From Rhodospirillales bacterium (GTDB taxonomy: Bacteria > Pseudomonadota > Alphaproteobacteria > Acetobacterales > Acetobacteraceae), in the NCBI GenBank assembly GCA_028870815.1, contig JAGWOU010000082.1, positions 1 through 7,171 of the forward strand: a stretch of DNA of 7,171 nt, given 5' to 3'. The notes beneath the pieces were generated by a model. That model saw only the letters and a program-made list of their open reading frames with translations, was not told where the DNA came from and did no database searches. Shown in pieces: positions 1 to 6,012 of this stretch; within the stretch, counting starts at the first letter, position 1; the number at the start of each line of letters is the position of its first letter. The translations under genes and the position numbers were made by a program.

Positions 1-241
1 TAAAGCAATGTCCATTGCCTTGGCTCTTCCGTATCGAGCGTAAAGCGTTTTGCCCTCAGCTATTGGCGTAAAATGCCAAACGGGCTTTGACAAAGAATGT
101 GATCCAAAAGTCAGGAAGTTTTTAAACCTGCCTTAATATTTGCACGGTAACACCACGGAGCAGCGTGGGCCATGGCTCCACCCCCAGGACAAGCTGCCGG
201 GTGGCGGGCCGTGGTGGTCCGTCATCCGACATGTCCTGCCT
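1..241. other. Intergenic region left of pmbA, no convincing gene
   Basis: No reading frame here looks like a real protein. The first 140 bases are visibly richer in A and T than the rest of the window. Short palindromes are present: GCAATG/CATTGC at 5-18, TTGGCG/TGCCAA at 63-79 and CTTTG-A-CAAAG at 85-95. A perfect TTGACA sits at 87-92 on the plus strand but has no matching -10 box 16-18 bases further on. A nested stem-loop occupies 185-238 just past the pmbA stop. The frame beginning at base 3 and the one beginning at base 4 are open for only about 70-85 bases and could at most be the tail of a gene starting outside the window. I cannot assign a function. Confidence 0.5.
185..238. repeat. 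Nested stem-loop just downstream of pmbA
   Basis: The outer arms CAGGACA (185-191) and TGTCCTG (232-238) are a perfect 7-bp inverted repeat. Inside, GGCGGGCC (203-210) can pair with GGTCCGTC (216-223), with two G-U pairs if read as plus-strand RNA, around a GTGGT loop. The structure starts four bases beyond the pmbA stop codon and so could sit in its 3' untranslated region. Read leftward it is followed by a G-rich stretch and not by a run of T, so it does not look like a standard intrinsic terminator. It may only slow or protect the transcript end, or be chance pairing in GC-rich DNA. Confidence 0.3.
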
Positions 242-1546
242 TCACGCACCCGCCAGGGTCATGCCCTCAATCCGCAAGGTCGGTGCATCGGTGCCGCGCT
301 TGAACTCCAAATCGCTCGCCGGCGTCAGATTCAGGAACATGTCCTTCAAATTCCCGGCGATGGTGAATTCCGCCACCGGCTCGGCGATCTGCCCGCCCCG
401 GATCATGAACCCCGCCGCCCCGCGCGAATAATCGCCGGTCAGCCCGTTCACGCTGGAGCCCAGCATCTCGGTCACATACAGCCCTTCGGAGATATCCGCC
501 ATCAACTGCGCGGGCGTCATTTCCCCTGGCTCCATATAGAAATTGCTCAAGCCCCCCGCATGGCCGTTGGTTTTCAGGCCAAGCTGGTTGGCTGAGCGCG
601 TATCCAGCACCCACTCCGTCAGGGTGCCATCCGCGATGAAATTCATCTGCTTCACGCTCTGCCCCTCACGGTCGAACGGGCGGGAACGGCGGCCGCGCAC
701 CCGCAACGGATCATCGACGATGTTGATGCCCGCCGCGAAAACTTGTTTGCCCAGCGCATCCTTCAGAAAGGAGGTGCCGCGCGCGATGGCGCCGCCTGAG
801 ATGGCACTGGCGAAATGGCCCAGAATGGAGCCCGCCACGCGCGGGTCGAACAACACCGGCAGCTTCGCTGTGGCCGGGCGCTTCGGGTTCATCCGGGCCA
901 GAGCGCGGGCGGCGGCATTGCGGCCAAGCTGCGCCGGATCACCCAGGTCCGCGCCATGAATCACGGAATCATAATCGTAATCGCGCTGCATCTCCGTACC
1001 GGCACCCGCAATCGCGGTGACCGAAACGCCATGCGAGGACCGCGCATATTCGCCCAAAAACCCCCGGCTGGTGGCCAGCACGGAGATAGAGCGTGACCAG
1101 GAGGCGGATGCACCCTCTGAGTTGGTGATGCCCGCCACTGAAAGCGCCGCTTCCTCCGCCGCCCCAGCACGTTCGATCAGCAGATCAGCACTTGGCTCCA
1201 CCGGATCGTTCAGCTCAAGAAACCCGGCATCCTGCGCGGGCGGAGCAAAGGGAATCTCGGCATACGGGTCTTCCGGCACCACCTTGGCCATCGCCACCGC
1301 CTGCTCGGCCATGCGCTTAAACGCGCCATGGTCGATGGAACTGGCGGAAACGCTGGCCGAGCAACGGCCCAGGAACACGCGCAAACCAAGCTCTGTGGCC
1401 TCAGCCCGCTCGGTTTCCTCTATCTTGCGCAGGCGGCGCTGAATGCCGACGGAGGTGCCCTCATACAGCCCCACCTCGGCCACGTCCGCGCCAGCCCGCT
1501 TCGCCGCTTCCAGCAGAGCGGCGGCGGCATCGGAAAGCGCGCTCAC
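242..1546 (-). CDS. pmbA: PmbA/TldE family protein (TldD/PmbA metalloprotease family)
   Basis: This 434-residue protein matches the PmbA (TldE) half of the TldD/TldE complex, close to the family's usual length of about 450. Known family role: TldD and TldE form a cytoplasmic complex that degrades or trims unfolded peptides, including maturation of some modified peptides and antitoxin degradation. The zinc site belongs to TldD; PmbA is the non-metal partner, and no HExxxH is seen here, as expected. Recognisable parts are the N-terminal alpha/beta half (residues 1-220), the central GHAGGLSN segment (328-335) and the C-terminal NGLTGDYSRGAAGF block (367-380) followed by EPVAEFTIAGNL (389-400). 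The start is GTG at 1546, giving a GTGA overlap with the stop of the upstream peptidase gene; no strong Shine-Dalgarno is visible, so translation is probably coupled. No tldD lies in the window, so the partner must be encoded elsewhere. The family assignment is firm; the substrate is unknown. Confidence 0.93.
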   Translation of the reverse strand: MSALSDAAAALLEAAKRAGADVAEVGLYEGTSVGIQRRLRKIEETERAEATELGLRVFLGRCSASVSASSIDHGAFKRMAEQAVAMAKVVPEDPYAEIPFAPPAQDAGFLELNDPVEPSADLLIERAGAAEEAALSVAGITNSEGASASWSRSISVLATSRGFLGEYARSSHGVSVTAIAGAGTEMQRDYDYDSVIHGADLGDPAQLGRNAAARALARMNPKRPATAKLPVLFDPRVAGSILGHFASAISGGAIARGTSFLKDALGKQVFAAGINIVDDPLRVRGRRSRPFDREGQSVKQMNFIADGTLTEWVLDTRSANQLGLKTNGHAGGLSNFYMEPGEMTPAQLMADISEGLYVTEMLGSSVNGLTGDYSRGAAGFMIRGGQIAEPVAEFTIAGNLKDMFLNLTPASDLEFKRGTDAPTLRIEGMTLAGA

Positions 1547-2808
1547 GCCGCCAGCCGGTCGATGATCGAGGAGAATTTCGGCACCTGCCCCACCGGGCCA
1601 ATAGTGGCCAGCGTCGGCTTCTGCCGGAAAATCTTGGTCCCCGCCGCGCGGATGTTATCCACCGTCACGGCATTTATCTTGCCCACGGTCTCCTCCACCG
1701 GGATGATCCGCCCGAAAACCTGCCATTGCCGGGCCAGCTGCTCACACCGGCTGCCGGTAGATTCCAGGCTCATCAGTAACCCGGCCTTCAGCTGGGCGCG
1801 GGCGCGGTTCAACTCCGCCTCGCTCACCGCGCGCTGCACTTTCTCCAGTTCCTCCAGCGTCACCGGAATCAGCTCTGCCGCTTCAGACTCTCCCGTGACG
1901 GCGTAAATCCCGAACAACCCGCCATCTTCGGCCGGGGCGTTAAAGCTGTAGATGGAATAAACCAACCCGCGCTTCTCGCGGATTTCCTGGAACAGCCGGG
2001 AGGACATGCCGCCGCCCAGCAAGGTGGAAAGCAGCATGGCCGGGTAATAATCCGCCTCGCCATAGGCCGGAGAATTAAAGCCCAACACGATATGCGCTTG
2101 GTCCAGATCCCGCAACTCCCGGTACTCGCCACCCATATAATCGGCGGGCATGGGCGCGCTGCGTTCGGCTTTCGGCAAATCCGCGAAATGCCGTGCCGCC
2201 AGCTCCACTACCTGCTCATGGTAAAGATTGCCGCTGGCGGCAATCACCATGTTGTCCGGCGTGTAGTGCTGGCGCATGAAGCCAGGCAGCGCCTCGCGCT
2301 TCATAGTGCGGATAATCTGCTCCGTGCCCAGCACAGGGCGGCCCATCGGCTGCGCGGGGTAAGCCGCAGTCTGGAAATGGTCGAAGATGATATCGTCCGG
2401 CGTGTCATTCGCCTGGCCGATCTCCTGCAAGATCACCCCGCGCTCGCGCTCCAGCTCCTCCGGCTCAAAGCTGGAATGGCAGAGAATATCGCCGATGATA
2501 TCCGCCCCCAACGCCAGGTCTTCCTTCAGCAGTTTCACGTAATAGGCCGTCTGCTCGCGGGAGGTATAGGCGTTGATATGCCCGCCCACATTCTCGATCG
2601 CCTCGGCGATATCGGCGGCGGAGCGTGTCTCGGTGCCCTTGAAAGCCATGTGCTCAAGAAAATGCGCCACCCCGTTCTCGGCGGCGGTCTCGTGGCGGGT
2701 TCCGGCCGCCACATAAGCGCCGAAGGACACGGTTTCCACGCGCTCCATCCGCTCGGTCAGCACGGTGAGGCCGGAGGGCAGTGTGGTGATGGATACCTGT
2801 TCAGGCAT
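1543..2808 (-). CDS. M16B family zinc peptidase (processing-peptidase-like)
   Basis: This 421-residue protein belongs to peptidase family M16, the group of mitochondrial processing peptidase beta and related bacterial enzymes. The inverted zinc motif HxxEH is H49-F-L-E52-H53, and the third ligand is E129 in the VILQEI segment, exactly 76 residues after H53, so it should be an active metallopeptidase. The second, non-catalytic half carries the family's conserved GGGMSSRLFQEIREKRGLVYS stretch near residues 265-285. No signal peptide is evident, so a cytoplasmic site is likely. An in-frame ATG exists 39 bases further upstream (2847), but the ATG at 2808 is preferred: it has AGGA six bases before it, gives an N-terminus typical of the family (EQVSITTLPSGL), and overlaps the thrC end as ATGCCTGA. 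The gene lies between thrC and pmbA in one overlapping operon. The natural substrate cannot be told from sequence. Confidence 0.95.
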   Translation of the reverse strand: MPEQVSITTLPSGLTVLTERMERVETVSFGAYVAAGTRHETAAENGVAHFLEHMAFKGTETRSAADIAEAIENVGGHINAYTSREQTAYYVKLLKEDLALGADIIGDILCHSSFEPEELERERGVILQEIGQANDTPDDIIFDHFQTAAYPAQPMGRPVLGTEQIIRTMKREALPGFMRQHYTPDNMVIAASGNLYHEQVVELAARHFADLPKAERSAPMPADYMGGEYRELRDLDQAHIVLGFNSPAYGEADYYPAMLLSTLLGGGMSSRLFQEIREKRGLVYSIYSFNAPAEDGGLFGIYAVTGESEAAELIPVTLEELEKVQRAVSEAELNRARAQLKAGLLMSLESTGSRCEQLARQWQVFGRIIPVEETVGKINAVTVDNIRAAGTKIFRQKPTLATIGPVGQVPKFSSIIDRLAA

Positions 2809-4204
2809 TCTGGTTCCTGTTCGCAAAATTCCGCACCAAGGTCTCAATCGCGGTCAGATCGGCCAGGGCGCGGGTGAAAATCTCTTTCCTGTCATATAGG
2901 TCGGAAAGATGCGGCGGTAGAGGCGGGCGGCTGCCCACCGCTTTTTCGATGGCATCCGGGAACTTGGCCGGATGCGCGGTGGCGGCGGCGATCACCGGCA
3001 GGCCCACCGGCGCGCAATCCCGCCCGGCGGCAAGGCCGATCACACTATGCGGGTCCGCCAGATACTGGCTTTCCGTGTAAAACCGCCGGATTTCCTTCAG
3101 CGTCGCCTCGTCATCCAGCCGGTAACCCTGGAATTGCTGGCGGATGGACTGCCAAACCTTGGCCTCCACGGTCATTTTCCCGGAGGTGCGGAACTCTGCC
3201 ATGGTCTTGGCCGTCAACGCCGCGTCTCGCCCCAGGAATTCAAACAACAACCGCTCGAAATTAGAGCTGACGCCGATATCCATGGAGGGCGAGAGGCTCG
3301 GCTCCACGGTTTTCACGCTCATGTCATTGGCGTCGAGGAAGCGGGTGAGAATGTCGTTGCGATTGGAGGCGACGATGAATTTGGCAATCGGCAGACCCAT
3401 CTGCTTCGCCGCCCAGGCGGCCAGGATATTGCCGAAATTGCCGGTGGGGACAGCTACCACCACCTCACGCTCCGGCGCGCCCAAATTCAGGGCGGCATAG
3501 ACGTAATAAGGTATCTGCGCGGCAATGCGGGCGAAATTGATGGAATTCACCGCCGAGAGGTTCATCTCAGCCCGGAACGGCTCATCCGCGAACATCGCCT
3601 TCACCAGATCCTGGCAATCGTCGAAATTGCCCGCAACCGCGATGTTCAGCACGTTATCAGCCTTCACCGTCGTCATCTGGCGGCGCTGCACTTCGGAGGT
3701 CTTGCCCTCAGGGTGCAGAATGGTGATGTCGATATTCTTGCGGTTCGCCACGGCCTCGATGGCCGCCGAGCCGGTATCGCCAGAGGTGGCACCGACGATG
3801 CGCACCTTCTCGCCACGCTTTGCCAGAACATGCTCGAACAAATGGCCAACCAGTTGCAGCGCCATATCCTTGAACGCCAGCGTCGGGCCGTGGAACAACT
3901 CCAACGCGTAGAGGTTCGTATCCACCTGCACCAACGGCACGATCGCCTTATGAGCAAAATCCGCGTAGGCGCGGCGGCACATGGCCAGAAGGTCGGCATA
4001 CTCAATGCTGCCCGCCGCGAACGGGGCAATGATCTTGGCAGCCAACTCCGGATAAGGCAGCCCACGTAGGGATTTCAGTTCAGACGCGGAGAAGCGCGGC
4101 CAGCTGGCCGGCATGTAAAGCCCGCCATCCGCGGCCAAGCCCGCCAGCAGCACGCCGGCAAAATCCATCTCCGGGGCCTGGCCCCGCGTCGAAACATAGC
4201 GCAT
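2801..4204 (-). CDS. thrC: Threonine synthase
   Basis: Threonine synthase converts O-phosphohomoserine and water to threonine and phosphate, the last step of threonine biosynthesis, using pyridoxal phosphate in the cytoplasm. The 467-residue length fits the longer proteobacterial/fungal-type enzyme. The N-terminal MRYVSTRG and GLAADGGLYMP (residues 22-32) are typical. The cofactor lysine is K112 in FHGPTLAFKDMALQ. The phosphate-binding and active-site blocks GATSGDTGSAAIEA (138-151) and PTGNFGNILAAW (253-264) are intact. The ATG at 4204 is preceded by AAGGGA at 4211-4216, a good ribosome site with a 6-base spacer. It is the first gene of a three-gene overlapping operon with the M16 peptidase and pmbA; its last 8 bases form the start of the peptidase gene. 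A plausible promoter lies at 4230-4256 and partly overlaps a long palindrome. No leader peptide rich in threonine or isoleucine codons was seen. Confidence 0.97.
   Translation of the reverse strand: MRYVSTRGQAPEMDFAGVLLAGLAADGGLYMPASWPRFSASELKSLRGLPYPELAAKIIAPFAAGSIEYADLLAMCRRAYADFAHKAIVPLVQVDTNLYALELFHGPTLAFKDMALQLVGHLFEHVLAKRGEKVRIVGATSGDTGSAAIEAVANRKNIDITILHPEGKTSEVQRRQMTTVKADNVLNIAVAGNFDDCQDLVKAMFADEPFRAEMNLSAVNSINFARIAAQIPYYVYAALNLGAPEREVVVAVPTGNFGNILAAWAAKQMGLPIAKFIVASNRNDILTRFLDANDMSVKTVEPSLSPSMDIGVSSNFERLLFEFLGRDAALTAKTMAEFRTSGKMTVEAKVWQSIRQQFQGYRLDDEATLKEIRRFYTESQYLADPHSVIGLAAGRDCAPVGLPVIAAATAHPAKFPDAIEKAVGSRPPLPPHLSDLYDRKEIFTRALADLTAIETLVRNFANRNQNA
2815..2818 (-). promoter_or_regulatory. 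Ribosome binding site of the M16 peptidase gene, inside thrC
   Basis: Reading leftward, AGGA lies six bases before the ATG at 2808, within the last codons of thrC. It decides the start in favour of 2808 over the in-frame ATG at 2847. Confidence 0.6.
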
Positions 4205-4210
4205 CGAAAA

Positions 4211-4216
4211 TCCCTT
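4211..4216 (-). promoter_or_regulatory. Ribosome binding site of thrC
   Basis: AAGGGA on the minus strand, six bases before the thrC ATG. It is one of the clearest Shine-Dalgarno sites in the window. Confidence 0.65.
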
Positions 4217-4229
4217 ATTCCGGGGCTGG

Positions 4230-4256
4230 GCTATACGAGAGCCGGATCGGTTTCAA
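4230..4256 (-). promoter_or_regulatory. Candidate sigma-70-type promoter of the thrC operon
   Basis: On the minus strand TTGAAA (4251-4256) could be the -35 box and TATAGC (4230-4235) the -10 box, separated by 15 bases, which is shorter than the ideal 17. Transcription would start near 4223, leaving a leader of about 20 bases that just contains the ribosome site. The -35 box lies within one arm of the long palindrome at 4243-4296, so binding of a protein there or strand folding could affect it. This is inferred from box similarity only. Confidence 0.4.
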
Positions 4257-4296
4257 GCGGAGCCGGTCAACGGCTCCGTTTGGAACCGTGAATCCG
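4243..4296. repeat. Long imperfect palindrome between hemW and thrC
   Basis: The arms 4248-4265 and 4271-4288 pair over 18 positions around the 5-base loop GTCAA. The inner 8 pairs (CGGAGCCG/CGGCTCCG) are perfect. Two of the outer ten are G-T pairs, which are stable G-U pairs only in plus-strand RNA; in minus-strand RNA they are A-C mismatches. A further 5 pairs, CGGAT (4243-4247) with ATCCG (4292-4296), extend the stem after a 3-base bulge. No run of T follows on either strand, so it is not a typical intrinsic terminator. It may be an operator, a dispersed palindromic repeat, or part of an unrecognised RNA. Confidence 0.6.
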
Positions 4297-4310
4297 CCTC
4301 TTAATCAAAT

Positions 4311-4335
4311 CGATAGCTTGCTGTGCAAGCTATCG
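4311..4335 (-). terminator. Hairpin overlapping the hemW stop codon, likely terminator
   Basis: CGATAGCTTGC (4311-4321) and GCAAGCTATCG (4325-4335) form a perfect 11-bp stem around a 3-base loop. Read leftward from hemW, the stem begins at the last sense codon (CGA) and contains the TAG stop; it is followed by ATTTGATTAAG, a modest T-rich tail. That fits an intrinsic terminator with a weak U-tract. The plus-strand side has no T-run, so it should act only on hemW transcripts. Confidence 0.5.
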
Positions 4336-5490
4336 GCACAGGGCGGGCAGCAATGCGTCCAGCCTTTTGGTCCCCTGCGCGGTGGCGGCCAGGCGTTCGC
4401 CGGAAAGGTTCAGGTACCCCTCGGCGATGCATTCCTCCAGAATATCGGGTTCCAGCGCGTCCATCAGGGCCATGCCGGTGCGCGCGGCGAAATGCGGGGC
4501 GGAAATTCCCTCTTGCAGCCGCAACCCCATGATCAGCGCCTCCCGGGCGCGGTCTTTTGTGAGGATTTCTTCTTCCAGCGTGGTGCCATGGCCGTGGGCG
4601 GAAACGCGCTCCATCCAGGACTCTGGCGCCCGGTGACGGGTGGTGGCGAGCAATTTGCCGCCCAAAGAGAGCCGCCCATGCGCACCAGGGCCGATGCCCG
4701 CATAATCGCCATAGCGCCAATAGGTGAGGTTATGCCGGCTCTCCCCGCCCGGCTTGGCGTAGTTGGAGACCTCATAGCGCTGCAAGCCGTAGCGCGCCGC
4801 CTCCTCCGCCGTGATGTCGTACAGCGCCTCGGCCTCATCCTCATCCGGCAGCACGAGTGCGCCGCGCGCGTGCAGGGTGGCGAATTTGGTGCCGTCCTCG
4901 ATAGTGAGCTGGTAGAGCGAGAGATGGTCCGCCGCGAGGTCCAGTGCCCGGCGCAGCTCCGCCCGCCAGGCTTCCTGGGTTTGGCCCGGCAAAGCATAAA
5001 TTAAATCGAATGATATGCGCGGAAAGATAGATACACCTAATTCAATGGCCGCAATGGCCTGCTCGGCGCTGTGCTGGCGGCCCAAAAAACGTAAAGCCTC
5101 GGGGTCAAAACTCTGCACCCCGATGGAAACGCGGTTCACCCCCGCCGCGCGGTAGGCGGCGAATTTATCCGCCTCGATGCTGGTGGGGTTGGCCTCCAGC
5201 GTGATCTCGGCCTCCGGCGAAAGGTCGAACAGCCGCCCGGATTCCGCGATTAGTTCCGCGACACTCTCCGGGTCCATCAGGCTCGGCGTGCCGCCGCCAA
5301 AGAAGATGGAGCCCACCCGCCGCCGCCCCAGCCTTGTGGCTTCATAGGCCAGCTCCGTTTTCAGCGCCGCCAGCATCTGCGCCTGGGGCAAACGCTCGCG
5401 CACATGGGAGTTGAAGTCGCAATACGGGCATTTGGCCAGGCAGAAGGGCCAGTGAAAATAAAGCGCCAGTGAATCCATGCGCTCCGGCAT
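4330..5490 (-). CDS. hemW: HemW-type radical SAM heme chaperone
   Basis: HemW is a radical-SAM relative of coproporphyrinogen dehydrogenase (HemN) that binds heme and is thought to deliver it to membrane enzymes; many databases still call it coproporphyrinogen III oxidase-like. With the ATG at 5490 it has 386 residues. The iron-sulfur motif CLAKCPYC gives C17, C21 and C24, followed by DF: a phenylalanine where HemN has a fourth cysteine, a HemW mark. Next come GGGTPS (65-70), LEANPTS (98-104), GVNRVSIGVQSF (117-128) and DLIYALPGQT (162-171). The heme-binding signature HNxxYW is present as HNLTYW (253-258), and the C-terminal HemW domain follows. A TTG at 5529 would extend the frame but lies on a predicted -10 box, so it is unlikely; ATG at 5478, with GGAG three bases before it, is an equally possible start. 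The gene stands alone between a divergent promoter region and a terminator hairpin. Confidence 0.93.
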   Translation of the reverse strand: MPERMDSLALYFHWPFCLAKCPYCDFNSHVRERLPQAQMLAALKTELAYEATRLGRRRVGSIFFGGGTPSLMDPESVAELIAESGRLFDLSPEAEITLEANPTSIEADKFAAYRAAGVNRVSIGVQSFDPEALRFLGRQHSAEQAIAAIELGVSIFPRISFDLIYALPGQTQEAWRAELRRALDLAADHLSLYQLTIEDGTKFATLHARGALVLPDEDEAEALYDITAEEAARYGLQRYEVSNYAKPGGESRHNLTYWRYGDYAGIGPGAHGRLSLGGKLLATTRHRAPESWMERVSAHGHGTTLEEEILTKDRAREALIMGLRLQEGISAPHFAARTGMALMDALEPDILEECIAEGYLNLSGERLAATAQGTKRLDALLPALCR

Positions 5491-5528
5491 AAACCCATGG
5501 GGCGTGCGGTGCGAGTCCGGGCCGGTCA

Positions 5529-5534
5529 ATTATA
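5529..5534 (-). promoter_or_regulatory. Candidate -10 box of hemW
   Basis: The minus strand reads TATAAT, a perfect -10 consensus, about 38 bases before the ATG at 5490. No good -35 box is seen 16-18 bases upstream. The box covers the TTG that would otherwise give the longest hemW frame. Confidence 0.4.
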
Positions 5535-5536
5535 AA
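5531..5536 (+). promoter_or_regulatory. Candidate -10 box of the rightward operon
   Basis: TATAAA on the plus strand, overlapping the leftward TATAAT by four bases. Transcription would begin near 5543. The -35 region is weak, so an activator or a different sigma factor may be needed, or the match may be chance. Confidence 0.3.
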
Positions 5537-5544
5537 GTATCAAT

Positions 5545-5560
5545 GCTGACTCAGCTCAGC
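5545..5560. repeat. Small palindrome and direct repeat in the divergent promoter gap
   Basis: GCTGA-C-TCAGC (5545-5555) is a perfect interrupted palindrome, and TCAGC is repeated directly at 5551-5555 and 5556-5560. Its place between the divergent -10 boxes and the downstream start would suit a regulator site, but it is short. Confidence 0.3.
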
Positions 5561-5587
5561 CTGCTATGGATGTGACCATCAACAATT

Positions 5588-5592
5588 GGAAG
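5588..5592 (+). promoter_or_regulatory. Ribosome binding site favouring start 5599 of the AhpD-like gene
   Basis: GGAAG lies six bases before the ATG at 5599, whereas nothing like a Shine-Dalgarno precedes the ATG at 5566. Confidence 0.45.
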
Positions 5593-5598
5593 CAGGAT

Positions 5599-5952
5599 AT
5601 GATTCAAGATTGGGCTCAACTGATTGCCAACATGAATATCGGGGTGAAAAACCTCCGCCAGGGCGCGCCGGAGGCGATGAAGGGCTTTTCCGCCCTGGCG
5701 CAAGGGGCGCATGCCGGCACGGCGCTGGACCATAAAACCAAGGAGCTGATCGCGCTGGCCATCAGCGTGGCGACACGCTGCCAGCCTTGCATCGCTTACC
5801 ACGCCGAGGGGGCCGCCAAGCAGGGCGCCAGCCGCGAGGAAGTGCTGGAGACGATGGGCATGGCGATTTACATGAGCGCCGGACCGGCGGTGATGTATGC
5901 CGCGCAGGCATTGGAAGCCTTCGACCAATTGCAGCCTACGCCTGCAAAATAG
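5599..5952 (+). CDS. AhpD-like carboxymuconolactone decarboxylase family protein
   Basis: A small all-helical protein, 117 residues from the preferred start. It carries the full AhpD-type active-site pattern E-x11-C-x2-C-x3-H: E49, C61, C64 and H68 (in RCQPCIAYH). In AhpD this Cys pair and proton relay reduce a peroxiredoxin partner; many family members are of unknown substrate. The intact CxxC makes a thiol redox role more likely than a decarboxylase role, but this is inference. The next block, REEVLETMGMAIYMSAGPAVMYAAQAL, is typical of the family's helices. ATG at 5566 would add 11 residues but has no ribosome site; 5599 has GGAAG upstream and gives a family-like N-terminus (MIQDWAQLIANMN). 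It is divergent from hemW and 60 bases upstream of an ABC ATPase gene on the same strand, so it may be cotranscribed with it. No ahpC is in the window. Confidence 0.88.
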   Translation: MIQDWAQLIANMNIGVKNLRQGAPEAMKGFSALAQGAHAGTALDHKTKELIALAISVATRCQPCIAYHAEGAAKQGASREEVLETMGMAIYMSAGPAVMYAAQALEAFDQLQPTPAK

Positions 5953-6012
5953 CACATTAGGGGCGCGTTGGCGGCGGTTGGCAAAGCTCTGCCGCCCGCC
6001 TATCCCGGAGGC

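Noticed and set aside
87..120. Plus-strand promoter with TTGACA at 87-92
   Set aside because: No -10-like hexamer occurs 16-18 bases downstream and no plus-strand gene follows.
112..130. CAGG...CCTG element around a T-run, considered as a pmbA terminator
   Set aside because: The stem is only four pairs unless bulges are allowed, and it lies over 100 bases past the pmbA stop.
140..595. A 151-codon plus-strand frame beginning in the left gap
   Set aside because: Most of it is antisense to the conserved C-terminus of pmbA; the 100 bases outside pmbA show no family resemblance.
2092..2877. A 261-codon plus-strand frame opposite the M16 gene
   Set aside because: Same reason: the composition is that of a reverse-complement shadow, and the minus strand carries the intact zinc motif.
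2972..4069. A 365-codon open frame on the plus strand opposite thrC
   Set aside because: It is antisense to a certain thrC gene, rich in Arg, His and Gly, and matches no family; long antisense frames are common in GC-rich codon use.
4288..5004. A 238-codon plus-strand frame opposite hemW
   Set aside because: It runs antisense to the conserved hemW domains and has no recognisable motif.
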